Positions 47,501-56,906 of a DNA stretch of 64,000 nucleotides are shown piece by piece (within the stretch, counting starts at the first letter, position 1; every line of letters starts with the position of its first letter). Under the pieces are notes generated by a model. The model was given only the letters and a program-made list of their open reading frames with translations. It was not told the DNA's origin and did no database searches. Location of the stretch: NCBI GenBank assembly GCA_020205615.1, contig CM035168.1, forward strand, positions 8,560,237-8,624,236, read 5' to 3'. The DNA is from Panax quinquefolius. Lineage: Eukaryota; Streptophyta; Magnoliopsida; Apiales; Araliaceae. The translations under genes were made by a program, and so were the position numbers.

Positions 47501-50500
47501 TTTATCGGATTGGAGGTATTAAAAATCAAATCAGGGGTTTTGAGATATATTATGGGGTTATAATTTTTAATCCGACCGTTGGATTGTGGTAATTTTGGGT
47601 ATGTTATACATACATAAGTTGAGTATATGTCCACAAATTTTGAACCGCTTAAAATTTCACGAATGATTTGTTATGAATTTTAAGAGGTGTCTGATTCGGA
47701 AATTAGGTTTATAATTGATTTTGGTGGAAAATTCTAGAATTGAGTGGGCCCCACTTGTGGTTGGTGAAGAAATGTGCTGAATTTTATTTCAAATGTGGTG
47801 GGTGGCAATAGTAGCGAGTAAAAAGCCATCGTAGTGTGGTCAAGTCTCCCTTGGCGCTAACATTTTCCTATAAATAGAGGGCTAAGTTAGAATTGAAAAT
47901 CACACCGTAAACAAAGTTTTCTCTCTTCTCTCTATATTATTGAGCGTATTTTGTGAGTATTTAGATACTTTGAGAGTTCTTTGTTCAAGACAAGTTTCAT
48001 TCAAAGATCACTTGACCTTTCCTTCCGGCAATCTTGAATCTTTGAGGTAAGGGATATTATTTTTTCGTAATGATATTATTTCTTGATATCATTATCTTTG
48101 AAATGTTGATCTGAAGTTTTTATCAAATTTGGAACTTTTTCATGTATGGGTTACTATTCATGAGTTACTATTCACGAGTTACTATTCATGAGTTACTTAT
48201 TCACGAGTTACTATTCACGAGTACTATTCAATGAAGCGTGAAAATGTTTTTTATGGAATTTCTATCTTTTGGTGTCGGAGTTACTATTCACGATATCTGG
48301 CACTTTCACGATATCGACACTATTATTCACGATATACGGACTATTCATTGAAAAATAAAATTTCTTCTTTTAGTCTAAAATATCTATTCGGATACTAGCT
48401 TTGATTGTATCCATGTTTTGATCATTCTTGAATTTTACACCACTATGATTATTTTTGAGGTATTTTGGACGTGGATAAAATAAAGTACGAATCCTTAATC
48501 CTTAATCCTTGTCATTTTGTTTCACCGGATTCGTTCTTTAAAAATATTTTCATCATCCTCGGTCTTAAATGATGATATTATTGAATATCTTTGGCACATA
48601 GTGCAAAGATGAATGATTTCAAGAATATCTTTGGCTGTAGAGTGCAAAGATGAGCAGTGTTTAAATGAACATGACCAACCGATGAATATCTTTGGCACAG
48701 TAGTGCAAAGATGAGCAGATGTTGAGATGAACATGACCGATCGATGAATATCTTTGGCTGTAGTGCAAAGATGAATGTTTGATTTGAGATGAATATTGAT
48801 TGATGTTACAGGGATAAAATATTGATGATGGGATCGTTAAATTCATAGATTATAGTAGATTTCATTCTCTACGTAACTCTTCTACATGAATTATTATTTC
48901 ATTGCGAATATTGATCCGAAACTTGTTGCCATTGTATTCTATCGATTTTTCCTGTTGAGACTAACGATAATTTGTTGTATATTATCTTAGTCATAATATT
49001 CTTTCTTGGGCTAGTTGAGCTCACCCTTTTCCTTGTTGTTCCATTTTTCTTCTCGGGGAGGCGAGAATGTAGCGAGTACTAGTCGGGTATGGAATGAAAG
49101 TTCTAGAGAGAGTTGTTTAGTAGTCCTCACCATTTTGTAAAATAATGTATCAATAATTATGATGGGGATTTATTTGCGTGTGGATATTATGCAGATGGCA
49201 ATATCTGTATTTAAACTCACAGTATATATTGTCGTATTTCACACGACATTTGTATTATTGAAGTTGTAGTTTGCTTCTTGTACCATGTATTTGGCGACTC
49301 AGAATGGGTGATGTGTATACCTATTTTGGGGGCGTCACATGGATGCATTTCAAAGGATACCCTTGGCACGTGCTATAGAATCACAAAATGAAATTCAATT
49401 ACACCAACTTGATAAAAAAAAAATAGAAAGTCTAAATCTAAGGACAATCATGGCAACCCATAAAGATTTAAAATCAACTTGAAACTGTAGTGAAGACTTG
49501 CTAATGCATAACAAGATTTAGAAAAGGTTTACGACAAAGATTAAGAATGAGAAATAAGGGTTAAGAAACTATCCACGCACGGATAGATAAAAGTGCCGAC
49601 CTCTTAACTCAAAATAATAAACATATTCAACTTTGAATAATAACTAAGATTATGTTTATATATACTAGAGAAAAAACTAACTCCACTATAAAATTAAGCT
49701 ACTTAATTTAACAAAGAAACAGTTCCTAATAATAATCGACAACAATAATTAATTGAAAGATCTACTAATTATTACATACTTCATCTGTTCCAAAATATTG
49801 GATTATTATTGACTTTTTGAAGTCAACTTTACATTTTTCAAACTCAAAATTGATATAAATTTATTTAATTTTAAACAATATAATGATAAATATTGTAAAC
49901 TATCTTAAAAGCTCATTATAGGATTTATTGTTTAATATTTTTAATGAATTATCTCAATTTTAAATTTGAAAATATCTCAAATTGACTTTCAAAAGTTAAC
50001 AACGATCTTATAATTTAGAACGGAGAAAGTACTATAGTTAAGTATGGGTTTGCACTTGTAACATTGTAACACCCCAGTCCCACATCGAAAGATATGGAAA
50101 AAATTTGTCTGTACTTAAGGAATTAAGTTACTACTAATAGTACCTTCAGTCATAACCTTTGAGGTGAGCCTGTGGTGGGCTAAGATGACCCAAGAAGATA
50201 AAATTGGGCCAAGTGTTTTAAAGCCTTATTTTGATGGATTTGTTTCGATTTAGACTTGAGATTTGACCCGAGATTTATTTTGGACTCGGGATTTGACCCG
50301 AATTATTTCATATGGTATCGGGTTGCCGAAAGTGGGGACATGAAGGCTGGTGGTATTATCCCACAACGGAGAAAGGTAGGTCTGAAGGTGAGGACACGAA
50401 GCCAACCGGTATTATCCCTCAATGGCTAGAGAGACAAAGATTTGTGGACCGTGTGTGTGATCGGATATAACAGGGTCGTCAAAAATTTAAATAAAACAAA

Positions 50501-53500
50501 ACCCATGAAATTCTAGATTTTTTTAAAGGCGGAAAATGAAATCTTAGTAAGATAATTATTCCAATAGAATTTTAATAAAAGGTATTACGATTTGGATAAT
50601 GGAAAGTTAAATAAAACAAAACCCAAGAATCAGAATTTTTAAGAGATGCATCGCGTTATTCTCTCACCGACTCAGCGCACTTTCTCTCTCCTTGCTCTCT
50701 CACGTCTCCTTTCGCCTGTTATCAAAAAAAATTCAAACCATAAAAAATTGGAGTTAAACTGTTAAATGGTGTGAATTCCTTTACACAATAGCAGGCTTGA
50801 GAAGAAGAGGCGAAGTGAAGCAGCAGCAGTTAGGATTTTCAAATCGCATAGTTAATAAGCCTTTTTGGTGCTGTTGTTTATTGTCCAATCCAACTACAAG
50901 GCGTACGCCTTTGCTATTAGGCGTCTAAGGCGTCGCCTAGGCGACCCAAGGCGACGACTATATGGTCAAAGTGCTCGCCTTTATAACATTCACCAAGTCG
51001 TTCACTCGCCTTACTCCTTCGACGACTAGTCATCGTCTAGGCGACGACTTAACAACAATGATCTTTAATCTCCTACTGTAACTTGGAAACCACAAGGACA
51101 AAAATTTCTTGTACTGGATATCGTTGGAGCTCTTATTGATGACCAAATTAATGTCTTAACCATAGATATATCATCATTCTTTATTCAACCTCAATTTGGT
51201 CTTAATATGGCTCCCTGATGACATCTTCAAGTTACTCACCATCCTCTTCCTTACTGCTAACCATCATTGGATCTTCAGGTTTGTTATCACTCTCAACTTT
51301 ACTTTATTGACCTCTTGAGCATCAACATGTAAAAGTCCTTGATAAACCAAATAGGCTTATTAAGTTACAATGAGTGCTTTGATGGAGTCATTAGCTACAT
51401 TGAGTGCTTTGACAGTCTCGTTAGCGGCATTAAGTTCTTTGATAGACTCAATTATCTTGAAGTTCTCTTTTGTTGTTTGCATCAAAGTATCAAGTTTTGC
51501 ATCCACATTTTCCAACTCCAGTTTCTTGTCAATCTCCATGAGTACTGTAATTAATAGAAATCTTTTTTACACTTTTTTTGAATAATTTTTATTCTATAGC
51601 CTTATCTAAAATAAATAACAAAACAAGGGCTAAAACTATAATATATGGATGTTCAGGGAGGCTCAGGGGTTATTTCATAAAGTTTACAAACTATGGGGGC
51701 TGAATAGGGATTGTTAGATAACTATAGAGGACCAACTTGTAGATTTGCAAAAAAAAAAAACAAGATCTAATCTATGCTGAAGTCGCATGGACAAATAAAG
51801 AGAGGAACTTTGATAATGTAGTTGTGTTCACGGTCAACGACGGGGTTCCTGACATCAATGATAGCGGTGAAGATGGTAACAACGGTAAAGTGGGATGCCT
51901 TGGCACTTAGGAAGCTAAGTGTACTGTTCACCTCTATAAGTAAGGTGATGCTTTGATTTCCCACTTGGCCAGCCATGGTTAATGAGTGGTTTCTATACTG
52001 CCTTGCAAGCTATGGACAGCAGCCAAAGTTTCTTCCCACTAGGTTGCTCATCAGTATCCTGTTTGTGGCCAGCTGGTTCTTCATGAAAAACAGGAGGCGA
52101 GTCATAGTCCTTATCAGCTCATCCTTCTCCCACAACCATAAAGGCCTTAGGTTTCTTGAATTCATGCCCAATAGTGTACTCATCACAATAGTGGGACAGT
52201 CTATTGGATAAGGAGTGGTCGAACTTTTATTTTGGGTGGGAAGTGGTTGGAGGCTTTACTTTCAAAAGATTAGAAGGACTAGGGCTGGCAGCAGGCTTAG
52301 AGTATACTTGACTAGGCTTAGGGACAGGATTTTTATATTGCTTGGCTTGTTTTGGGTGAGAGTAGTAGCCAGTAGGTTCAAGTAGCTTGTCCAACTTCAT
52401 TGTATAAGCTTTGAGACCTCCAATGAAGTTTGATACAAAAATTCTCTCTCAATTGAGGGGTTTTGCAAAGTGTCAACCCTCTTTACTTCACAAACACATC
52501 ATAATAATTGTTCAAAGAGCTTGTTATACCAGATTAAAGTCTCTTGCAAAGTCAAAGCCATGAAACCTCCTCCTCATAGTCTTAATTTCTTCTTAATTCT
52601 CTCCTCTTTTATGTGCTTCCTTTTCTTCATTTTTCGTCTCCTCATGAAATTGATGTCTATGGAAGCCCCCCATCACTGGACTTCTCCCTAACTTCCCTCT
52701 CATTTTCCAAGTGGTTTTGATAGTCAATCTCTACCTACTTACTTTTTCCTTTCAACATCCCCTGAACTCATTCAAGAAGTAGTCTATTTTCTCATCAAGT
52801 TTCTGAAAGTTGTCAATTGTGTATTCTCTATAATTTACAAAATCTTGTTGAAGCATGTTATAGGGATTCGATCTAAAGGATCCAGCAAGTTAAGGCTCAA
52901 TAATGGGCTGTTTAAAGTGAAATTTAAGTATGAAATTGAAGTTAAGAACAATAGACCTCAGATTTGAACCAGACGATCTAACAACAACGTTAATCTGATT
53001 TTTAAGAGTAGATGGTTTGAGAAGCTGTTTAAGTAAAGAAACTGAAGATTCAAAATAGTAATTTCAGTTTCCAAAGCTATTTGGATTTCAAAACTCATCT
53101 AGCACAAGGCTTAGATGAATTTTATGCAGAATAAAGGAAGCTAAGCACTCAGACGAGTTTTCACATCGTTAACAAGGCGGATTCAGTGACAGTTAGAATA
53201 AAGAACACATAAATTTGACTTTGAGATTTGGATGTCTTTGTTGATTGAATCTAATTCGAATGATATTAACTTGGAGAATTTAATCTACATCTAGGGCTAG
53301 TTGACAGATCTAAAGATTTCTCCAAAAAATTGTCTACAGCAAGTATTTTGAAAATTTGAGACTAAGACCTATTTGGAGTGGATTGAATCTACAAACTGGA
53401 ACCTATAGTAATAATTAATGCTAGGATCGAGTATTCTGGAAATTACCTAAATCAACCAATGACTTGACCAAATTTCTTCAAATGCCAGTAGAAGTAGAAA

Positions 53501-56279
53501 ATAGAGTAAAGCAAGTGAGCTTTTTGAGCAATGATTTGGAGATGAATTAGTGGTTATTAGCTGTTGGTACTGCTTGCCTATGATGTTGGAAGATATCCCT
53601 GTGAATCTCAATTAATAAATAATGGTGGTGTTTGGATATTTTTGGATAGTTGGTTGTTATCTACTTGGTTGCAGAAAAAATAGAGCAAAACTATGAGGAA
53701 GAAAATGAAGATTAGCCAGAAATTAAGCTCTGATCCCAATTTTTCTAGCATAACCCTAGTTATCTTTCAATTCCAAGCACAAAGAGCAATTAACAGATAA
53801 CTTTTAGTGTTAGTTGATATATTGGATTGAATCTCAATAGAACAGTAGCAAAACAGTAAAAAATTGTTGAAGACCAGTGGATTTTTAACCAAGGAAATAG
53901 GAATATGATTGAATACTTGGAGAGAAAGCTAGAGAGAAAAAGATTGATGGACTAAGATATTATAAAAATCTGATGAGACCACGCTATCTATGCTTCTCTG
54001 TTACTATATATAGGCTATAAGCTAACTTGCACTTACTATATTTATGCTACAAGCTAACTTGCACCACTAACTTGAACCAATGCTAGACTAAGCCTAACAA
54101 CCTCCTAGTCCATGTCACTCCATTCTACTAATATATTCTTAATTAACTATTAAGTTCCGAAACCATATTTTATTCTTCTAATGACCCTTGACCTTAAAAA
54201 TAACATAGTTATAAAATTCCAGATCATACAGAAAGGTAGGAAATCAAGTCAAACCAACGGCGAAATCTTGACTTGACCAACAGTAAAATCTCAAATCAAG
54301 ATTTCAACAACATTGAGAGGTGTGTTCAACAAAAACAAAAACTGAAAGAAAACAGAAAGGGTTCAAAATTCAAACTTACTGTTGTGGTGACAAATATAGG
54401 CAGTAACGAGTATGGGAACAGTTGTAAATAGCTTCCAGAAAGAAGTCTGATCAACAAGTTCAGGCAGCAAACGTGGCATTCCAATGCTTCCATTTATCAA
54501 TTTGATGATTGCTACTCCGCCAGTTATTACCACAAAAACAACTGCCAATCCCACTGACAAAGCTGATGTGTATCTCAGTGAATCTGCCACCACCATTAAA
54601 AAAGTTAATAATCATGTATAAATACATATTACAACAAAAGCAACCTGAAATGCCTGTAGCATGAACAATTTTTCAAGTGTATATGAATACTTATATTGGT
54701 AGCATGATGATATAAGTATATAATAATATACAACTACAGTCTTCCTCCGTTTCGAAATATTAGATCAATTTGGACTCTCTAAAGTCAAATTAAGACATTT
54801 TCAAATTTGAAATTGATGTGATTCATTTAGCTTTAGGAGACAATAAATATTATAATTAGTAGTACTTTTTATATAGTTTACAAAACCAATAAATTGCACA
54901 GAATAAAATAAAATAAACTCATTGAATTTGAAAATTTCTCTTGCTTCAAAAGGTCAAATTGATCATATGTATTGAAAGGGGGAATTATATATAGTTTTAT
55001 AAGACAAAAATGGTTCAGTCAAAGTTTGGTTCCTCGGTTTTCCTTTTAATTAAAAAACACTATATATAAGACATCGCATTCGAAAATGAAAAAAGGAAGA
55101 GAGAGTTGTTGATGAAATAGAAGCAACTCACCAACGCGCTTGAATGATATCATAGGAGCGAAAACCAAAAGACTTGTGAGAAGTAGTAAGAAAAAACGTG
55201 TTGTCCACCATTGCTTGCCAAACCATTCTTGCATCAAACCTGAATGGTGTACCCCATCTGACCACGTCCCAGATAACACATCACCTGTAAATAAAGTATC
55301 ACGGCTTCAACATAACACACGACATAATTCAACACATAAATCTTCACAGACACAAAGTTCACGACAAATTTACAAACCTACATGTCATCCCTGACATAGC
55401 TTAATTCACCTTTAAATTAACCCCCCCCCTCCGGGCCTTGTTCTGAATATTTTATCACCCACTAAACCTACTCGAGCTAGCAAACAAAAATCACAAAAAC
55501 TTTTACCAATAGAAAGCAATCTTAGGGGTTCTTTGGTAGTCCCAAAAACCCAAGTGACAAACAATGTGCTTTTCACAATGAATGTATTTGACAATCTTTT
55601 TGACAACAATACCAACTAATGAATGTTGCTGCTCATATAGATCACCTACATTCAAACCAGTTATTTAATACATTTGTAAAACCTCGGTTTAAAATTCCAA
55701 AAATGCAATGATGGTATTTCAAGGGATAGCAAACAGTGCCTTATTGAAACTGATCCAACATTTCAGAATGCCCAAATTCAAACCCTAAACCATTATCTGA
55801 GCAATGTATTTTCAAATCATAGTTTCATCACTAAAAATATCAAAGATTAACCAAAAGAAAACTGAATATTATCCATCCATACCGATAATAATCATGTAAA
55901 CGACGAGCATGCCGAGATTATTGAGGACAATGCAGACCTGCAAAAGCGTCCGGCCGGCGCCGCCGAACTTATCCCCGACAAGACCGGAGTACGAGGAGAC
56001 CTTGGCTGCCCTGGTGAATCTCAATAAAATGTCAATCGAAGATTCTGTTAAAATTCCGACCAATATAATCACGATCAAACCCGGAATCATCCCCAATTGT
56101 TTGAGAGTCGCCGGCAAGGCCATGATTCCGGCGCCGGCGATGGTGGTGGAGAGATTGAAGACGGCGCCGGAGAACGAAGCGCCGTCGAATCCGGTTTCGC
56201 TGACGGACACATCCTCCTTTTGGGGGAGGAGAGGGGCTGTTCTAGGGCTCCGGCGGTGTTTTCTGTCTAAGGTTGTCAT
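38387..56279 (-). CDS. AVT6: AVT6-type vacuolar amino acid transporter, five exons
   Basis: Joined exons 55883-56279, 55132-55284, 54380-54583, 38847-39312 and 38387-38516 give 1350 bases: 449 residues plus TAA. Every intron begins GT and ends AG, and the phases agree. The product belongs to the amino acid/auxin permease (SLC38-like) family, closest in my recollection to plant AVT6 proteins, which export amino acids from the vacuole. The first membrane segment carries the signature NLSTTIAGAGIMALPATLK (residues 42-60); about 11 membrane segments follow. The N-terminal tail is cytosolic-like and basic (RKHRRSPRTAPLLPQK), with a di-leucine-type signal. The length is normal for the family. An in-frame upstream ATG at 56306 would add nine residues; I chose 56279 because MTTLDRKHRRSPRT matches the usual start better. 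Which AVT6 member it is cannot be decided by eye. Confidence 0.93.
38847..39312 (-). CDS. AVT6: AVT6 exon 4
   Basis: The acceptor TTTGCAG|TTCACC restores Ile in the N-I-H-P-I-E-N-E-L sequence across the 15-kb intron, and the donor is CTTAG|GTGAGT. It codes four or more membrane segments, including SITFCSSVYIATSFFGFLLF, HLMLVFPIVFFSLRLNLDGL and GLMGFIFLGANFVPRIWDAF, and the FQFTGATA motif before the last segments. Confidence 0.93.
39313..39873 (-). other. AVT6 intron 3, 3' part
   Basis: Intron sequence between exon 4 and the gypsy insertion. AT-rich, no feature seen. Confidence 0.7.
39879..42565 (+). repeat. 5' LTR of the intronic gypsy element
   Basis: 2687 bp. In order it shows GGAATATTCGTTTGGTCGT repeats (40034-40115), the CAAGGAGAGGTTTGGTCACC block (40535 on), a TATA box (41130-41137), TTACTATTCACGAG repeats (41408-41470) and the ATCTTTGGC...CAAAGATGA hairpin units (41806-41998). 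Confidence 0.9.
41130..41137 (+). promoter_or_regulatory. TATA box of the intronic gypsy 5' LTR
   Basis: TATAAATA lies in the conserved CATTTTCCTATAAATAGAGG context shared by all family A LTRs. Transcription from here would run plus-strand, antisense to AVT6. Confidence 0.6.
42752..43990 (+). pseudogene. Gag remnant of the intronic gypsy element
   Basis: ATG at 42752 corresponds to the gag start of the minus-strand copy. Recognisable pieces are Q-A-I-x-R-V-G-T-T (about 42975), the FSLYSDVVNGARLLERE segment (about 43420-43470) and the knuckle CYNCGKEGHIAFE near 43790. Compared base by base with the other copy, small insertions and deletions occur every few tens of bases, so no frame exceeds about 100 codons. 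Confidence 0.8.
43991..45010 (+). pseudogene. Protease and RT remnant, RNase H deleted
   Basis: The protease region (43990-44300) and the start of RT (about 44440-44600, MALIELEELKIQL) align with the minus-strand copy. RT continues to KRLISAHILTIPSW (about 44945) and then jumps directly to the V-L-S-R-R-S-Y sequence that belongs to the end of RNase H. Roughly 400 bp covering most of RNase H are therefore gone. The RT catalytic FIDD segment is also missing between 44600 and 44860. Confidence 0.75.
45011..46590 (+). pseudogene. Integrase and chromodomain remnant of the intronic gypsy element
   Basis: The integrase zinc region (KREIAKFISMCLTCQRVKRS near 45372-45431), catalytic WKWEHILMDFKIHV (near 45480), TDGQSKGLLKLLKI-like text (45787) and VEFSYNNSY (about 45880) are visible in different frames. 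The chromodomain-like end (EMTWELETEMKARYPHHFET) lies at 46497-46556. The frame is broken throughout. Confidence 0.8.
46594..46605 (+). promoter_or_regulatory. Polypurine tract of the intronic gypsy element
   Basis: AAGGAGGGGAGG directly precedes the TGTAAGACC start of the 3' LTR. Confidence 0.8.
46607..49339 (+). repeat. 3' LTR of the intronic gypsy element
   Basis: 2733 bp, with the same modules as the 5' LTR. The TATA box is at 47869-47876. The promoter faces right, antisense to exon 3 and upstream AVT6 sequence. Differences from the 5' LTR are concentrated as short indels around CG-rich motifs. Confidence 0.9.
49345..49776 (-). other. AVT6 intron 3, middle part
   Basis: Intron DNA between the gypsy element and the next MITE. 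No feature seen. Confidence 0.5.
49779..50029. mobile_element. Stowaway-like MITE in AVT6 intron 3
   Basis: The left end CTTCATCTGTTCCAAAATAT pairs with the right end (reverse complement CTTTCTCCGTTCTAAATTAT). TA flanks at 49777-49778 and 50030-50031. 251 bp, non-coding, AT-rich. Confidence 0.65.
50065..50330 (+). mobile_element. TRIM-like LTR with primer binding site
   Basis: A 246-bp segment starts TGTAACACCCCAGTCCCACA and ends TTTCA (50310), followed after two bases by TGGTATCGGGTTGCC (50313 on), which resembles a tRNA-Met primer site with changes. Small TG...CA LTRs with this start are common in plant terminal-repeat retrotransposons in miniature. No second LTR is seen, so it is a partial copy. 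The following 130 bp contain a duplicated 'GGACA...GGTATTATCCC' block of unknown origin. Confidence 0.45.
50900..51055. repeat. GC-rich AAGGCG/CGCCTT repeat cluster
   Basis: GGCG and CGCC words recur at short spacing (AGGCGTCGCCTAGGCGACCC, CGTCTAGGCGACGACT), making several overlapping palindromes in otherwise AT-rich intron DNA. It looks like one end of an unidentified repeat. Confidence 0.55.
51060..51760 (-). other. Intron 3 DNA, possible continuation of the decayed gypsy element
   Basis: Non-repetitive-looking sequence with no firm domain. It lies where RT would be expected in the decayed element to its right, but I could not recognise RT. Confidence 0.3.
51767..53740 (-). mobile_element. 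Old, decayed Ty3/gypsy element in AVT6 intron 3
   Basis: On the minus strand a primer-site-like TGGGATCAGAGC (53727-53738) precedes a gag-like region. That region shows FIGGLKAYTMKLDKL-like text (about 52400) and a degraded knuckle HYCDEYTIGHEFKKPKAF (about 52145-52205). A protease-like segment follows, VGNQSITLLIEVNSTLSFLS, where D-S-G-S-T-H would be expected (51,860-51,960). These are hallmarks of another gypsy lineage, much older than the intact-ended element at 39879. Frames are badly broken and LTR borders were not found; a possible LTR would lie at about 53,743-54,110, which has TATATATAGG near 54005. Confidence 0.5.
54380..54583 (-). CDS. AVT6: AVT6 exon 3
   Basis: The acceptor GGCAG|ATTCAC completes the Asp of DSLRYTSALSV, and the donor is AACA|GTAAGT. 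It codes a membrane segment (VGLAVVFVVITGGVAIIKLI), the loop MPRLLPELVDQTSFW and the helix VPILVTAYICHHN. The following intron, 39313-54379, is the giant one. Confidence 0.92.
54740..54985. mobile_element. MITE in AVT6 intron 2
   Basis: The left end TCTTCCTCCGTTTCGAAATA pairs with the right end (reverse complement TTCCCCCTTTCAATACATAT), and the subterminal AGATCAATTTG pairs with CAAATTGATC. The length is about 245 bp. The flanking TA duplication is not clear. Confidence 0.5.
55132..55284 (-). CDS. AVT6: AVT6 exon 2
   Basis: The acceptor TTTACAG|GTGATG completes the Gly codon from exon 1, and the donor is GTTG|GTGAGT. It codes DVLSGTWSDGVHHSGLMQEW, the luminal loop with paired His, and then FFLLLLTSLLVFAPMISFKR (a membrane segment). 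Confidence 0.92.
55883..56279 (-). CDS. AVT6: AVT6 exon 1
   Basis: Codes residues 1-132 plus one base. It holds the basic N-terminus, TM1 with GAGIMALP, TM2 (GLIVIILVGILTESSIDILL) and TM3 ending VVYMIIIG. The exon is much richer in G+C than its surroundings. The donor is G|GTATGG at 55882. Confidence 0.93.
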
Positions 56280-56460
56280 TGTCGTAATTTTGGTTAAATA
56301 GGACAAAGAAATAGAATTGGTCCGAAACCAATTTTTATGGTTAGGCCGGGCGTTACAATATTCGCGGGAAGTAACGTCATTTGGGTCCCACTTTACATAT
56401 TGGAGATAATAGGATTGGATGCTACTCCTATTTGAATATTTTTTTTCACATTTTATTTAG
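56280..56460 (-). promoter_or_regulatory. AVT6 proximal promoter and 5' UTR region
   Basis: The stretch upstream of the AVT6 start contains TAACGTCA at 56371-56378 (TGACGTTA on the coding strand, a bZIP/TGA-type core). No convincing TATA box at a normal distance was chosen. The gene-proximal composition is less AT-rich than the DNA beyond 56,430. Confidence 0.35.
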
Positions 56461-56485
56461 GAAACTCATAAATTATAACAGAAAA

Positions 56486-56582
56486 TAATATTTTTATATG
56501 AAAATCGTCACTATAGATTTTATAGCGACAGTAAAAAATTGTAGCTATATATCTATAATGACTATTTTCATGTAAAAATATC
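56486..56582. repeat. 97-nt nested hairpin upstream of AVT6
   Basis: AATATTTTTATATGAAAATC (left arm, about 56487-56518) pairs with GACTATTTTCATGTAAAAAT (right arm). The loop contains a second inverted repeat, TATAGCGACAG/TTGTAGCTATA. It may be a very short MITE or a small-RNA precursor. Confidence 0.55.
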
Positions 56583-56731
56583 AAAAAATATTATGTAAAT
56601 ATTAATTTCCTTTATTTATGTGAGGCAGGGGCAAATCCACTTAAAAGACAGTGGGGGCAATTGACCCCACTAAATTTTTAGGAGGTCAATTTATTCTCTT
56701 TTTTAGAAAATGAATGTTTTTGAAAAATAAA

Positions 56732-56823
56732 GAGAATTGATATTTCCACAAGGCCTTACTCACATGAATGTGGATCCCGTCTATTATTCATGTGAGGGGA
56801 GACTTGTGAAAATATCAATTCTC
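56732..56823. repeat. 92-nt hairpin with 38-nt arms
   Basis: The left arm 56732-56769 starts GAGAATTGATATTTCCACAA and ends CTCACATGAAT. The right arm 56786-56823 is its reverse complement at about 32 of 38 positions, with a 16-nt loop. Weaker pairing extends outside the arms (AATGTTTTTGAAAAATAAA with its diverged complement). Confidence 0.65.
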
Positions 56824-56906
56824 AAAATAAATGTTCTAATCTATTATCAATTTTTAAGTCGGACCACAATCATTTACTAATGAATACGGTCAAATAAGTG
56901 AATTTT

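Larger units (their letters stand above)
39879..49339 (+). mobile_element. Ty3/gypsy element inserted in AVT6 intron 3
   Basis: 9461 bp, plus strand, opposite to the gene. The target duplication TGGAT is perfect (39874-39878 and 49340-49344). LTRs are 39879-42565 and 46607-49339, starting TGTAAGACCCCGAAATTTTT and ending GGGGGCGTCAC(A). The internal region is 4.04 kb, against 4.84 kb in the related minus-strand copy: most of RNase H is missing, and gag and pol are full of small indels. It is the same family (A) as the solo LTR at 1952 and the element at 11964. It cannot supply its own proteins. Confidence 0.93.

Noticed and set aside
50640..50900. Possible 5' UTR or exon of a host gene (CTCTCTC-rich, then ATG-poor sequence)
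   Set aside because: It lies inside AVT6 intron 3 and leads into no reading frame or splice structure that I could support.
55909..56301. 130-codon plus-strand frame over AVT6 exon 1
   Set aside because: It is the antisense shadow of a GC-rich coding exon whose minus-strand protein is clearly a transporter.
56626..56680. CAGGGGCAAATCCACTT, similar to a hAT-type transposon end
   Set aside because: Only one end was found, and no partner or 8-bp duplication could be seen, so it is not listed as an element.
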